A stretch of 64,000 nt of DNA, taken from positions 46,482 through 110,481 of the forward strand of contig NZ_BAABJQ010000031.1 of assembly GCF_039543385.1 (NCBI RefSeq), read 5' to 3'. The notes below the pieces were generated by a model that saw only the letters and a program-made list of their open reading frames with translations, had not been told where the DNA came from and made no database searches. The first letter of the stretch is position 1. Every line of letters starts with the position of its first letter. Positions 8,141 through 18,101 of the stretch are shown here, piece by piece. A program made the translations under genes and the position numbers. This DNA comes from Rugosimonospora acidiphila. Lineage in GTDB: Bacteria; Actinomycetota; Actinomycetes; Mycobacteriales; Micromonosporaceae.

Positions 8141-8989
8141 TTACCCGGACCCTCGGCCGGACTTCTCCCCGGCTTTGCGCCGGTCCCTCCGCCGGGGTTC
8201 GGTGCCCTCGTCTGCGTTGGCATCCTCGGGCCGTTGGGGCGAGCGGAGCGAACGGATCCCGACCAGTACAGCGATGACCGCACCGACCGCCCCGGCGAGC
8301 GCGGCGACGCCGCCGACGATCGCGGCCACTCCGCGCCACGCGCTCTTGAGGCGGTCCAGGGTGCCCTGCCCGGAGCTCTTGCCGGGGTTGGTGACGGTGA
8401 TCGTCTGGCTGACCACGGTCGCCGGCATCAACGGCGTGCTGGTGGCTGCCTGGACGGGGGTCAGGGAGATGCGCAGCCGGAACGAGCCGGGACGGTCGGC
8501 GTGCACGGTCCACTGCCAGTCGGCGTAATCGGTCTTCGCGATCACGGGCTGGGTGACCACCGCTGTGCTGTCGACGTGGCCGGGTGGATCGGCGGTCAAC
8601 CGCGCGTCGATCAACGCTCCAGCCTGCATCTCACCGGCGGCGGACGCCCCGGGGGCTGGCGCTCCCGTCCCCGTCGCTGGCACGCCCGTCCCCGTCGCGG
8701 GCGCGGGCGCGGCCTGGCCCGCCGGGCATCGGCTTTCGGGTCCGCACACCTCCACGCTCACATCGATCTGCTGGCCGGTCCGGGTGGTGCCCGGAATGCT
8801 GCTGTAGATCGCCGCGGTGAACAGCGCGCCGCGGCTGCTGATGATCTGCTGCTGGAAGATCCATTGATTGTTGGTCGGGGTTCCCACGCTTTCGGGGGTG
8901 CCACAGGCCGCGACGGTCAGTGCGGCGAGCGCCGCGAGAACGGCTGAGATTGGGCGAATGGGCCAGCGACGCGATCGGGGCGCAGGCAT
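8141..8989 (-). CDS. Lipoprotein with a C-terminal transmembrane helix
   Basis: A 282-residue exported protein of unknown function. The signal peptide (basic start MPAPRSRRW, hydrophobic core) ends in a lipobox, LTVAACG, predicting lipidation at the Cys near residue 28. The outer region contains a Pro/Ala/Gly linker and a paired-cysteine segment (CGPESRCPAG). A hydrophobic stretch from GVAAIVGGVAALAGAVGAVIA to IRSLR near residue 235 would anchor the C-terminus, followed by a charged cytosolic-type tail. A lipid anchor plus a C-terminal helix is unusual. The start at 8989 was chosen because it begins the signal peptide. The frame runs open much further upstream inside glpD. Confidence 0.7.
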   Translation of the reverse strand: MPAPRSRRWPIRPISAVLAALAALTVAACGTPESVGTPTNNQWIFQQQIISSRGALFTAAIYSSIPGTTRTGQQIDVSVEVCGPESRCPAGQAAPAPATGTGVPATGTGAPAPGASAAGEMQAGALIDARLTADPPGHVDSTAVVTQPVIAKTDYADWQWTVHADRPGSFRLRISLTPVQAATSTPLMPATVVSQTITVTNPGKSSGQGTLDRLKSAWRGVAAIVGGVAALAGAVGAVIAVLVGIRSLRSPQRPEDANADEGTEPRRRDRRKAGEKSGRGSG

Positions 8990-9045
8990 GTGCGAAGCAT
9001 AGGCGACGGTAGGTGGCCAGCTGTACCCAGCCGACCAGGCCCGGA

Positions 9046-10836
9046 TCAGACCCCGGGTACCGTGGCCAGGCCGCCGCGCACCTCGGGAGCACCGAGCCGG
9101 GCGGCATCGGCGGTCAGGTCGTCCGGCATCCGCTGCGACTCCCGCTCGGCCGCCACCCGGGCCAGGTAGTTCTCCACTTCCCGGTCGATGGTCGCCTCGT
9201 CCCAGCCCAGGACCGTGCCCATCAGCCGGGCCGCGTGCGCCGCGCTGTCGACCCCTCGATGGGTGGTCTCGATGGAGATCCGGGTGCGCCGGGTCAGCAC
9301 GTCCTCCAGGTGCATGGCGCCCTCGTGTGACGCGGCGTACATGATCTCGACGGCCAGGTACTCGGGGGCACCGTGTACCGGCTGGCCCAGCACCGGGTCG
9401 GCGTCGATCAGCGCCAGCAACTCCAGCGCGAGCGACCCGTACCGCTCCAGCAGGTGCTCCACCGCGCCCACGGACAGCCCGTGGCGCCGCGCGACATCGG
9501 CCCGGCGAGTCCACAGTGGACCGTACCCGTCGGCGCCGAGCAGCGGCAGCTGATCAGTGTGCGAGGCCGGCACGTCCGGGCCGATGCGCCGGGCGGCCCG
9601 GTCGATCACGTCGGCGGCCATCACCCGGTAGGTGGTGTACTTGCCGCCGGCCACCAGCATCAGGCCGAGCATCGGCTCGACGACCGCGTGCTCCCGGGAC
9701 AGCTTCGAGGTCTGGTCGTCCTCCCCGGACAGCAGCGGGCGCAGCCCGGCGTAGACGCCCTCGATGTCCGATGTGGACAGTGGCCGGTCGAGCCAGTGGT
9801 TGACCTGGTCGAGCAGGTAGGCGATGTCCCGGGCCGAGGCGGCCGGGTGGGCCCGGTCGAGCTGCCAGTCGGTGTCGGTCGTACCGACTATCCAGTGGCC
9901 GCCCCAGGGCAGGACGAACAGCACCGAGGTGGGGGTGCGCAGGATCAGGCCGGCATCGCCGGAGATCGCGGAGCGGGGCACCACCAGATGCACACCCTTG
10001 GAGGCGCGTACCCGCAGTCCGGGGCGCGCGTCGCCGATCAGGGCGGAGATGTCGTCGCTCCACACGCCGGTGGCGGCCACCACGGTGCGCGCGGCGATCT
10101 CGAATTCGGTGCCGGACTCCTCGTCGCGGGCCCGCACGCCGGTCACCTCGCGGGCGTCCCGTACCAGGTCGACCACGCGCACGCTCGGCACTATCGCGGC
10201 ACCGAGGCTGGCCGCGGTGCGGGCCATGGTGGTCACGTACCGGGCGTCGTCGACCTGGCCGTCGTAGTAGCGGACGGCCCCGGTCAGCACGTCCTCGCGC
10301 AGCGACGGAAACAGCCGGCGGGCGCCGGTCTTGGACAGGTGCCGGTGCGGAGGCATGCCGCGCGCGGCGGAGCCACCCGTGAGCCCGGCGAACGCGTCGT
10401 AGAGCGCGACGCCGGCACCGTAGTACGCGCGGTGCCAGGCCCGCTCGGCCGGCGAGAGAACGCCCGGTGAGGCGGTCAGGGGCACCAGGATGGGCAGCGG
10501 GCGGACCAGGTGCGGAGCCAGCCGCGTGGTCAGCAGCCCTCGTTCCCGCAGCGCCTCGTGCACCAGGCCGAACTCGAACTGCTCGAGGTAGCGCAGGCCG
10601 CCATGGATGAGCTTGCTGGACCGGCTGGAGGTCCCGGAGGCGAGGTCGCGGGCCTCGACCAGGGCGACGGACAGGCCGCGCGAGGCGGCGTCGAGCGCCG
10701 CGCCAACACCGGTGACGCCCCCGCCGATGATCAGAACGTCATACCGCCGACCACGCAGTCGGTCGAGGTCGCTGGCGCGGCGGGCAGGCGAGAGCTGGCC
10801 CGCGGCGAACCGGGAGATCATCGGATCACGGCGCAT
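9046..10836 (-). CDS. glpD: Aerobic glycerol-3-phosphate dehydrogenase (FAD)
   Basis: GlpD oxidises sn-glycerol-3-phosphate to dihydroxyacetone phosphate and passes electrons to the quinone pool at the membrane. The 596-residue protein has the FAD-binding Rossmann motif VLIIGGGVTGVGAALDAASRG near residue 34. The family signature SSKLIHGGLRYLEQFEF comes near residue 73, and a later GGKYTTYRVMA motif is also present. Length fits the family. It is divergent from the subtilase gene, leaving only 36 bases between starts. An internal ATG at 10821 is an alternative start. No glpF or glpK is nearby. Confidence 0.93.
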   Translation of the reverse strand: MRRDPMISRFAAGQLSPARRASDLDRLRGRRYDVLIIGGGVTGVGAALDAASRGLSVALVEARDLASGTSSRSSKLIHGGLRYLEQFEFGLVHEALRERGLLTTRLAPHLVRPLPILVPLTASPGVLSPAERAWHRAYYGAGVALYDAFAGLTGGSAARGMPPHRHLSKTGARRLFPSLREDVLTGAVRYYDGQVDDARYVTTMARTAASLGAAIVPSVRVVDLVRDAREVTGVRARDEESGTEFEIAARTVVAATGVWSDDISALIGDARPGLRVRASKGVHLVVPRSAISGDAGLILRTPTSVLFVLPWGGHWIVGTTDTDWQLDRAHPAASARDIAYLLDQVNHWLDRPLSTSDIEGVYAGLRPLLSGEDDQTSKLSREHAVVEPMLGLMLVAGGKYTTYRVMAADVIDRAARRIGPDVPASHTDQLPLLGADGYGPLWTRRADVARRHGLSVGAVEHLLERYGSLALELLALIDADPVLGQPVHGAPEYLAVEIMYAASHEGAMHLEDVLTRRTRISIETTHRGVDSAAHAARLMGTVLGWDEATIDREVENYLARVAAERESQRMPDDLTADAARLGAPEVRGGLATVPGV

Positions 10837-10860
10837 GCGTCAACGGTAACCAGAAGCCCG

Positions 10861-10866
10861 TACCGT
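10861..10866 (+). promoter_or_regulatory. Candidate -10 box (TACCGT) of the subtilase gene
   Basis: TACCGT ends six bases before the GTG at 10873 in the 36-base gap shared with glpD. No Shine-Dalgarno sequence is visible, so a leaderless transcript is plausible. No clear -35 box is seen. Confidence 0.35.
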
Positions 10867-10872
10867 GCGGGT

Positions 10873-13701
10873 GTGAGTCAGTTCGCAGGACCCGGCGGAG
10901 CCGGACCTAACGGACAGGACAAGCCGGGCTTCCCGCCCGCATCGGGCGGGTCGGCGACGCCGGGCGGGCCTGGCCTTCCCAGCGGACCGGGCGCGCCCGG
11001 CTTCCCCGGCGCACCGGGCGGCCCCGGTTGGCCCGGTTGGCCGGGCGTTCCGGGCGTGCCGGGTGGCCCCGACGGACCCGGCATCGCCGGCGGGTTCGGG
11101 GGCCCCGGCGGACCTGGGGGGCCGGGCGGGCCGGGCGGGCCGGGCGGGCCCGGGGGGCCGGGCGCGCGGGGTTCGCTCGGCGGCTCGGACATCGCGGCCA
11201 TCCTCGCCGCCGTGCTCATCGGCCTGTGGGCGGCCGCCGGCACCGTGGTGCTGCAGACCGGGTCATGGCTCGCCGGACAGGTGCTGGGCGTGGAGGAGCT
11301 GTCCCCGCCGGGATGGGCGTGGCCCGCGGTCGGCTGGCTGAACGCCATCACGGTGGGGGTGCCGGCCGTGCTGCTGGCGACCGTGCCGCGCCCGCTCACC
11401 TCGACGAGGACGGCGGTACGGGCGGTCGGCCGGCTGTGGACCCTCGGCGCCGTGCTGCTGGGCGTCCTCGGCTCGCTCCGGGCCGTGGCCTTGCCGCACA
11501 ACACGCTGTACCTGCTGCTGCTCACCGCCGTCTGTCTGGCGGCCTGGCTGGTGCTGCGCCGCACTTACCACTCGACGCCGCTCCGCGGGGCGCCGTACCG
11601 GCCGGCGCTGCCTCGGGACGGCAGCGCGCTCTTCGGCCTCGCCGCCGGCCTGGCCAGCCTCGCGCCCTGGCTCTGGTTGGGTGCGCTCGGCGGCGGCCTG
11701 GAGACGCTGTTCGCGCTCACCGCCGCGGCGGCGCTGGGGCTGCTGGTGGCGTGGCCGCTGGCAGCACCGTTCTGGCGCAACTTCACCGATTCCCGGCGGC
11801 GGCTGATCGTGCTCGGTGGGCTGGCCGCCGGGGTGTTCCTCGCGCTGGTCGCGGCCGGGACCGGCGCGAGCGGGATCCAGCTGGGCGAGCTGGTGGTGCT
11901 GCCTCCGCTCGGCTTCGCGGCGGCGGCGCTGGCCCGCGAGCCGCTGCGTCGCCCCAAGGATGCGCTCCGGACGAGAGTCGACACGGAGCGCGCCAACGCG
12001 GACCCGAGCGACGCGGAAACGGCCGACGCGGGCGCAAGCGACTCGGAAACGACCGGGGCGGGCGCAATCGACGCGGGCACGGCGGGGCGGCGGACCACCG
12101 GCGTGCGGCGGGTGCGGGGTGGACTCCGGCTGGCCGGTCCGTCGGCGATCGCCGTGATGGTCGCCCTGGCGGCGCTCGGCCCGCTGGGCTTCGTCGAGCC
12201 GCTACAGACGAGCCTCGTCATCAACCTGGACGGCCGGGACGTCGGGTACTGGGCGCTGATCGCGGCCGGCTGCGCGCTGGTCATCGGGCTGCTCTGCGGC
12301 GTGGGCCCGCTGGTACGCGGGGGCCGGCCGGCCGGGAAGTCCGGCGCCCGGGCGGCGGGTGGCACCGGTCGGCGCTGGGTCGCCGTGTCCACCGCCGTGG
12401 CGATGGGCGCCACCGGCCTCGTCGGGTACGCCACCATCGGATCGCCCGGCCTGCACGGCGACGAGCTGTTCGTGGTGATGCGTACCCAGGCCGATCTGAG
12501 CGACCTGTCGCGCATCGCGGACCCCGACGACCGCCGCACCGAGGCGTACCAGCGGCTGGTGGCGACCGCGAATCGGACCCAGGCCGGGCTGCGCCAGCAA
12601 CTGTCCCGGCTGCACCTGGCGTACACGCCGTACTACCTCGTCAACGGGATCGAGGTGGACGGCGGGCCGGCGGCGCGGGCCTGGCTGTCGGGCCGCTCGG
12701 ATGTGAACCGGGTGCTGCTGGCGCCCAGGCTGCGCCCGGTACCGGCCGGGAGTTCACCCGTGTCGCCGGACGCACCGGCCCCCAAGGGTCCACAGTGGAA
12801 CATCAAGATGATCGAGGCGGACCAGGTCTGGGCGACCGGGGACACCGGGCGCGGCATCGTGATCGGCACCTCGGACTCCGGGGTCGACGCCGGGGTTCCG
12901 GCCCTGGCCGGCTCCTTCCGGGGCGGCGACGACTCCTGGTACGACCCGTGGAACGGCACCCGCGCCCCGACGGACCACATCGGGCACGGGACGCACACGA
13001 TCGCGACGGCGCTCGGCCGGGACGGCGTCGGGGTGGCGCCCGGCGCGCAGTGGATCGGCTGCGTGGACCTGGCCCGCAACCTCGGCAACCCCGGCTACTA
13101 CCTCGGCTGCCTGCAGTTCATGCTGGCCCCGTTCCCGCACGGCGGGAACCCGCTGCGGGACGGCGACCCGAGCCGGGGCGCGGACGTGCTGACCAACTCG
13201 TGGGGGTGCCCGAGCGACGAGGGGTGCGACCCGGGCTCCCTGCGGCCGGCGGTCGACGCGCTGACCGACGCCGGAATCTTCGTCGTCGCCTCGGCCGGCA
13301 ACACCGGCCCGCGCTGCGGCTCGATCACCGACCCACCGGCGCCGTACCAGGACACGTTTACGGTGGGGGCCGTCGACGGCTCCGGCGACGTGGCGGACTT
13401 TTCCAGCCGGGGACCGGTGACCGGCGAGCGGAAGCCGGACGTCCTCGCGCCCGGCGCCAACGTGGTCTCCGCGGTGCCGGGCGGGTACGCGGTGCTGTCC
13501 GGGACCTCGATGGCCGCGCCGCACGTGGCCGGCGTGGTCGCGCTGATGTGGTCGGCCAACCCCGACCTGATCGGTGACGTCGCCCGTACCGCGCAGATCC
13601 TGCGGCAGACGGCCACCGGGGCGAGCGCCGACGGCTGCGGCGGCAACGCCGGGATCGTGGACGCCTACGCGGCGGTGCGCTCGGCGACCGGATCCGCGTA
13701 G
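10873..13701 (+). CDS. Polytopic membrane subtilisin-like protease (S8) with a collagen-like N-terminal tail
   Basis: A 942-residue protein in three parts. Residues 1-105 are a Gly-Pro-rich tail with collagen-like G-P-G and G-x-P triplets. Residues about 110-590 contain roughly nine hydrophobic membrane segments. Residues about 600-940 form an outside subtilase domain preceded by an I9-like prodomain (YYLVNGIEVDG). The catalytic triad is complete: Asp668 in SDSGVDAG, His705 in HGTH and Ser879 in GTSMAAPHVAG, with the oxyanion Asn in ASAGN. The GTG at 10873 begins the tail. A longer frame to 10510 lies antisense inside glpD and is unlikely. Substrate unknown. Its end overlaps the convergent M19 gene by 37 bases. 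Confidence 0.85.
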   Translation: MSQFAGPGGAGPNGQDKPGFPPASGGSATPGGPGLPSGPGAPGFPGAPGGPGWPGWPGVPGVPGGPDGPGIAGGFGGPGGPGGPGGPGGPGGPGGPGARGSLGGSDIAAILAAVLIGLWAAAGTVVLQTGSWLAGQVLGVEELSPPGWAWPAVGWLNAITVGVPAVLLATVPRPLTSTRTAVRAVGRLWTLGAVLLGVLGSLRAVALPHNTLYLLLLTAVCLAAWLVLRRTYHSTPLRGAPYRPALPRDGSALFGLAAGLASLAPWLWLGALGGGLETLFALTAAAALGLLVAWPLAAPFWRNFTDSRRRLIVLGGLAAGVFLALVAAGTGASGIQLGELVVLPPLGFAAAALAREPLRRPKDALRTRVDTERANADPSDAETADAGASDSETTGAGAIDAGTAGRRTTGVRRVRGGLRLAGPSAIAVMVALAALGPLGFVEPLQTSLVINLDGRDVGYWALIAAGCALVIGLLCGVGPLVRGGRPAGKSGARAAGGTGRRWVAVSTAVAMGATGLVGYATIGSPGLHGDELFVVMRTQADLSDLSRIADPDDRRTEAYQRLVATANRTQAGLRQQLSRLHLAYTPYYLVNGIEVDGGPAARAWLSGRSDVNRVLLAPRLRPVPAGSSPVSPDAPAPKGPQWNIKMIEADQVWATGDTGRGIVIGTSDSGVDAGVPALAGSFRGGDDSWYDPWNGTRAPTDHIGHGTHTIATALGRDGVGVAPGAQWIGCVDLARNLGNPGYYLGCLQFMLAPFPHGGNPLRDGDPSRGADVLTNSWGCPSDEGCDPGSLRPAVDALTDAGIFVVASAGNTGPRCGSITDPPAPYQDTFTVGAVDGSGDVADFSSRGPVTGERKPDVLAPGANVVSAVPGGYAVLSGTSMAAPHVAGVVALMWSANPDLIGDVARTAQILRQTATGASADGCGGNAGIVDAYAAVRSATGSA
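10885..11170 (+). repeat. Collagen-like Gly-X-Y coding repeats
   Basis: Nine-base periodic GC runs encode G-P-G and G-G-P triplets, including a nearly pure block at about 11100-11165 built from ggcccggggggcc-like units. The block is in frame with the subtilase and would be prone to slippage. Confidence 0.8.
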
Positions 13702-14813
13702 CGGGCCGTCTCCCGGATCACGCGCATGGCGTTGTGCCACGTCAGCTTGGCCAGGTCGGCATCGGACCAGCCGCGCCCGGACAGCTCCGCGAGCAGGTTC
13801 GGGTACCCGGCGACGTCGGCCAGCCCGTCCGGGGTCGCCGCCACCCCGTCGAAGTCGCTGCCGAGCCCGACGCAGTCCAGCCCGGCCACCTCCCGTACGT
13901 GCTCGACGTGATCGGCGACGTCGGCCACCGTGCAGGGCGGGCGGGGGTGGTCCCGGACCCAGGCCGCCAGCTCATCCCTCCACTGTGGAGAGTCGTCTGG
14001 CGCCTCCACGGTGGCCTCGAAGGCGCCCTGCTCCGCCATCCACTCTCGGCAATCATCCCGGAGGAAGCCCGGCACGAAGGTCACCATGACGATGCCGGAG
14101 CTGACCGCCACCCGTTCGAGTACCGAGTCGGGGACGTTGCGCGGGTGATCGCACAACGCCCGAGCCGAGGAGTGCGAGAAGAAGGCCGGCGCGCTGGACA
14201 CGTCGAGCACGGCCTCCATGGTGGACATCGCGACGTGTGACAGGTCGACCAGCATGCCCAGCCGGTTGCACTCCCGAACCACCTCGTACCCGAACGGCGC
14301 CAGCCCGCCGACCCCAGGGACGTCCGTGGCGCTGTCCGCCCACTCGGTGTTCAGGCGGTGGGTCAGCGTCAGGTACCGGGCACCCCGGTCGAACATCAGC
14401 CGGAGGGTCTCCAGGGATCCGTCGATGCTGTGACCGCCCTCGATGCCGATCAGCGCGGCGATCCGGCCGGACGCGCGTGCCGCCTCGATCTCCTCGGCGT
14501 CCCGGGCCAAGGCCAGCAGATCCGGGTACCGCTCGACCAGCCGATGCACGAAGTCGATCTGTTCCAGGGTGGCGACCACGGCGGCGTCACCCGTCAGGCG
14601 TACCGACACGTACGCCGACCAGAACTGCGCGCCCACGCCGCCGGCCCGCAGCCGGACCAGGTCGGTGTGCAGGCCGCTCCCGCTCTGGTCGACCCCCACG
14701 TCCAGCCGGTCGAGGTCGTAGCGCACCCGGCCCCGCATCTCCCACGCGAGATCGTTATGGCCGTCGATCACCGGAGCGGCGGACAACAGGGTACGAAACC
14801 GGTCGGTAACCAT
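13665..14813 (-). CDS. Membrane dipeptidase family (peptidase M19)
   Basis: A zinc dipeptidase-like protein of about 382 residues, in the renal dipeptidase (M19) family. These enzymes hydrolyse dipeptides, and some act on D-amino acid dipeptides. Metal ligands are recognisable: VIDGHNDLA (His-x-Asp) near residue 18, the bridging Glu in GIEGGHS, His in DLSHVAM and in FFSHSSARA, and the late GLGSDFDG motif. There is no signal peptide, so it is probably cytosolic. ATG 14813 (MVTDRF) is preferred. A start at 14837 would add eight residues. Its 3' end overlaps the subtilase tail to tail by 37 bases. Confidence 0.9.
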   Translation of the reverse strand: MVTDRFRTLLSAAPVIDGHNDLAWEMRGRVRYDLDRLDVGVDQSGSGLHTDLVRLRAGGVGAQFWSAYVSVRLTGDAAVVATLEQIDFVHRLVERYPDLLALARDAEEIEAARASGRIAALIGIEGGHSIDGSLETLRLMFDRGARYLTLTHRLNTEWADSATDVPGVGGLAPFGYEVVRECNRLGMLVDLSHVAMSTMEAVLDVSSAPAFFSHSSARALCDHPRNVPDSVLERVAVSSGIVMVTFVPGFLRDDCREWMAEQGAFEATVEAPDDSPQWRDELAAWVRDHPRPPCTVADVADHVEHVREVAGLDCVGLGSDFDGVAATPDGLADVAGYPNLLAELSGRGWSDADLAKLTWHNAMRVIRETARYADPVAERTAA

Positions 14814-14976
14814 GGTGGCACGGTACCCGGGGGACACCCCTCATAACCCTGGCCAGGGGGGCGTCAAACGGATGGACGCTCCAGCGACCCCCATTCGGGC
14901 AGTTATTTCGATTCGCCGGACCGTAACCGTCCTGAGCCGTAATGTGGGCCTTTCCGGGAGTCCGGAAGGAGGAGCC

Positions 14977-15204
14977 ATGGGCACGTCACCATCAGACAAA
15001 GATCTCCGAGCCGAAGCTCAGGATCTGGTCGAAGAATTGCCTGACGAGACCGCGGCCGGTCGAATGGTGCACGACGACGGCACGCCGGCGAGCGCCGACG
15101 AATGGCTACGTAACCGCAGTAAGGCGATGAAGGGTCAGCCGGGTGCTCCTAGCCCGCTGTCCATACCGCCGAAGAAGAACAACAACAAGCCACCAAACCG
15201 GTAA
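14977..15204 (+). CDS. Small acidic-to-basic hypothetical protein
   Basis: A 75-residue soluble protein with an acidic, probably helical first half (DLRAEAQDLVEELPDETAA) and a Pro/Lys/Asn-rich tail (PPKKNNNKPPNR). No domain is recognised. The ATG at 14977 follows a strong ribosome site, GGAAGGAGGAG, which is the main evidence for the gene and fixes the start. It is convergent with groEL across a long hairpin. Function unknown. Confidence 0.7.
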   Translation: MGTSPSDKDLRAEAQDLVEELPDETAAGRMVHDDGTPASADEWLRNRSKAMKGQPGAPSPLSIPPKKNNNKPPNR

Positions 15205-15218
15205 GAGCCCGGATACGG

Positions 15219-15250
15219 CGGACGGGCGAGCCGACTGGCTCGCCCGTCCG
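15219..15250. terminator. Perfect 14-bp hairpin between convergent genes
   Basis: Arms cggacgggcgagcc and ggctcgcccgtccg with a GACT loop lie between the small ORF stop (15204) and the groEL stop (15270). It reads as a hairpin on both strands, so it can serve both genes. Confidence 0.75.
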
Positions 15251-15269
15251 TCGTGGCTGGAGCTGGGAC

Positions 15270-16895
<1,626 letters not shown>

Positions 16896-17083
16896 TCGGC
16901 GTTGTCCTCCTGGACAATCCCGGCGCCTCCGCTTCTTAGACGGCGGCCCGTGTGTCTACGCGTGGTCAGAACGGTGCCACCGCCGCCGTCAGATGCGCCG
17001 GCAAGGGCAACACCGCTCCCCGGCCGAGCCAGACAGAGCCCGCGACGACCGGCCCCACTGCTGGGACCACACCGGCTCGACCG

Positions 17084-17110
17084 TTGGCACTCAGCCTACC
17101 CGAGTGCCAA
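17084..17110 (-). promoter_or_regulatory. CIRCE operator 1 (HrcA site)
   Basis: TTGGCACTC, nine bases, GAGTGCCAA: a perfect 9-bp inverted repeat with the CIRCE spacing. It differs from the consensus TTAGCACTC-N9-GAGTGCTAA by one symmetric change. It lies upstream of groEL. Confidence 0.88.
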
Positions 17111-17118
17111 TCACTTGT

Positions 17119-17145
17119 TTAGCACTCTCCCCTTACGAGTGCAAG
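17119..17145 (-). promoter_or_regulatory. CIRCE operator 2 (HrcA site)
   Basis: TTAGCACTC, nine bases, GAGTGCAAG. The left arm is the exact CIRCE consensus and the right arm matches at seven of nine positions. It starts eight bases after the first operator, giving a tandem pair. Confidence 0.82.
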
Positions 17146-17670
17146 CGTCCGAAAACGCGGGCGGGAGCGGGGCCGCCACGGCCGAGCAGGTGGGACCCCG
17201 GGAGCGTCCCGGATCGGGGCGAGAGCGGGTCCAGACCCGGGCGGGAGCGGGGCCGGCGGCCGGCGGAATCGGGCGGCCGGGCGGACGGGGCCCGGTCGGG
17301 GACCCCGGGGAGCCGGGGAGCCGGGAAGCCGAGCGCGGCGGCGGAAAGCCGGGGGCGGCCAAGCGGATCGGGGGCGGCCGGACGGCCCGGCCGGGCGCCA
17401 CCTGTCGGCTACCGGGTGATGGCCGACCCGATGGCCGGCCTCGCGCCACCGCGTGGCCGGAGCGTGCGCCCGCACCCCTAGAAAAGGCGGGTGGCCGGCG
17501 GATGATCGGGGCACGGGGTCATGTCCGCGTCGGCGCAGCCCCCTGCCACGATCGGCAAGGGTGGAAAGACGGTCGGAAACGCCACACGGGACACCGAATC
17601 CCACAGTAGTGGGGATCGATGTCCCGTGATGTCACGTCTGATACGGCCCGCGATAGCCGGCCTCGCAGAC
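17146..17670. other. Non-coding gap between groEL control region and cspA
   Basis: About 525 GC-rich bases with no gene I can support. The sequence gggcgggagcggggccg occurs twice (near 17159 and 17238). Open frames here have shadow-like Arg/Pro/Gly composition and lack ribosome sites. The groEL promoter should lie at or near the CIRCE pair. Confidence 0.5.
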
Positions 17671-17873
17671 TCAGGCGATCAGGCGGACCTTCTCCGCCTG
17701 CGGGCCCTTCTGACCCTGCGCGATCTCGAACTCGACGCGCTGACCGTCTTCCAGCGACTTGTAGCCGTCCATCTCGATCGCGGAGAAGTGGACGAAGACG
17801 TCCTGCCCCCGTCGACCGCGATGAAGCCATAGCCCTTCTCGCTGTTGAACCACTTGACGGTGCCCTGTGCCAC
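17671..17873 (-). pseudogene. CspA-type cold shock protein with a one-base frameshift
   Basis: The GTG at 17873 follows the ribosome site GAGGAAG and opens with VAQGTVKWFNSEKGYGFIA, a canonical CspA start including RNP1. After VDGG the frame breaks. The rest (QDVFVHFSAIEMDGYKSLE to EKVRLIA) continues in the frame one base away, ending at the TGA at 17671. Restoring one base at the run of five C at 17806-17810 gives a normal protein of about 67 residues. All residues on both sides are conserved, so the loss is very recent or is a sequencing/assembly error. CspA proteins bind RNA/ssDNA and melt secondary structure. Confidence 0.85.
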
Positions 17874-18101
17874 GGTGCACTTCCTCACTTCGATGGTGCT
17901 GGGTCTGCCGACCCCCGACCCCACCGCGGAGCCGGTGCCGCGGTTTGCTTGCCGGTCTGGCGGGACGCGGGGCGAAACAGCGACCGAAAAAGCACGGTAC
18001 ACGAGCGGTCCGTAGGCCGCACCCCCGCAAATCGGACCTCATGGTCACAGTCAAGACTCAATGGGTGTCACGGGGTAAGCGTCGAAGGGCGGGCTAGTGC
18101 A

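Noticed and set aside
6372..8513. Long minus-strand frame opposite XPB
   Set aside because: Arg/Gly/His-rich shadow composition and no conserved motif. XPB on the plus strand has all helicase motifs.
8990..9514. Extended N-terminus for the lipoprotein frame
   Set aside because: It overlaps the glpD coding region on the same strand, and the signal peptide begins only at 8989.
10510..10872. Extended N-terminus for the subtilase frame
   Set aside because: This part is antisense to glpD and has no ribosome site or conserved motif. The GTG at 10873 with a promoter-like hexamer is better.
11028..13577. 849-codon alternative frame inside the subtilase gene
   Set aside because: Same strand, other frame, with low-complexity Arg/Gly/Ala composition. 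The catalytic triad is in the other frame.
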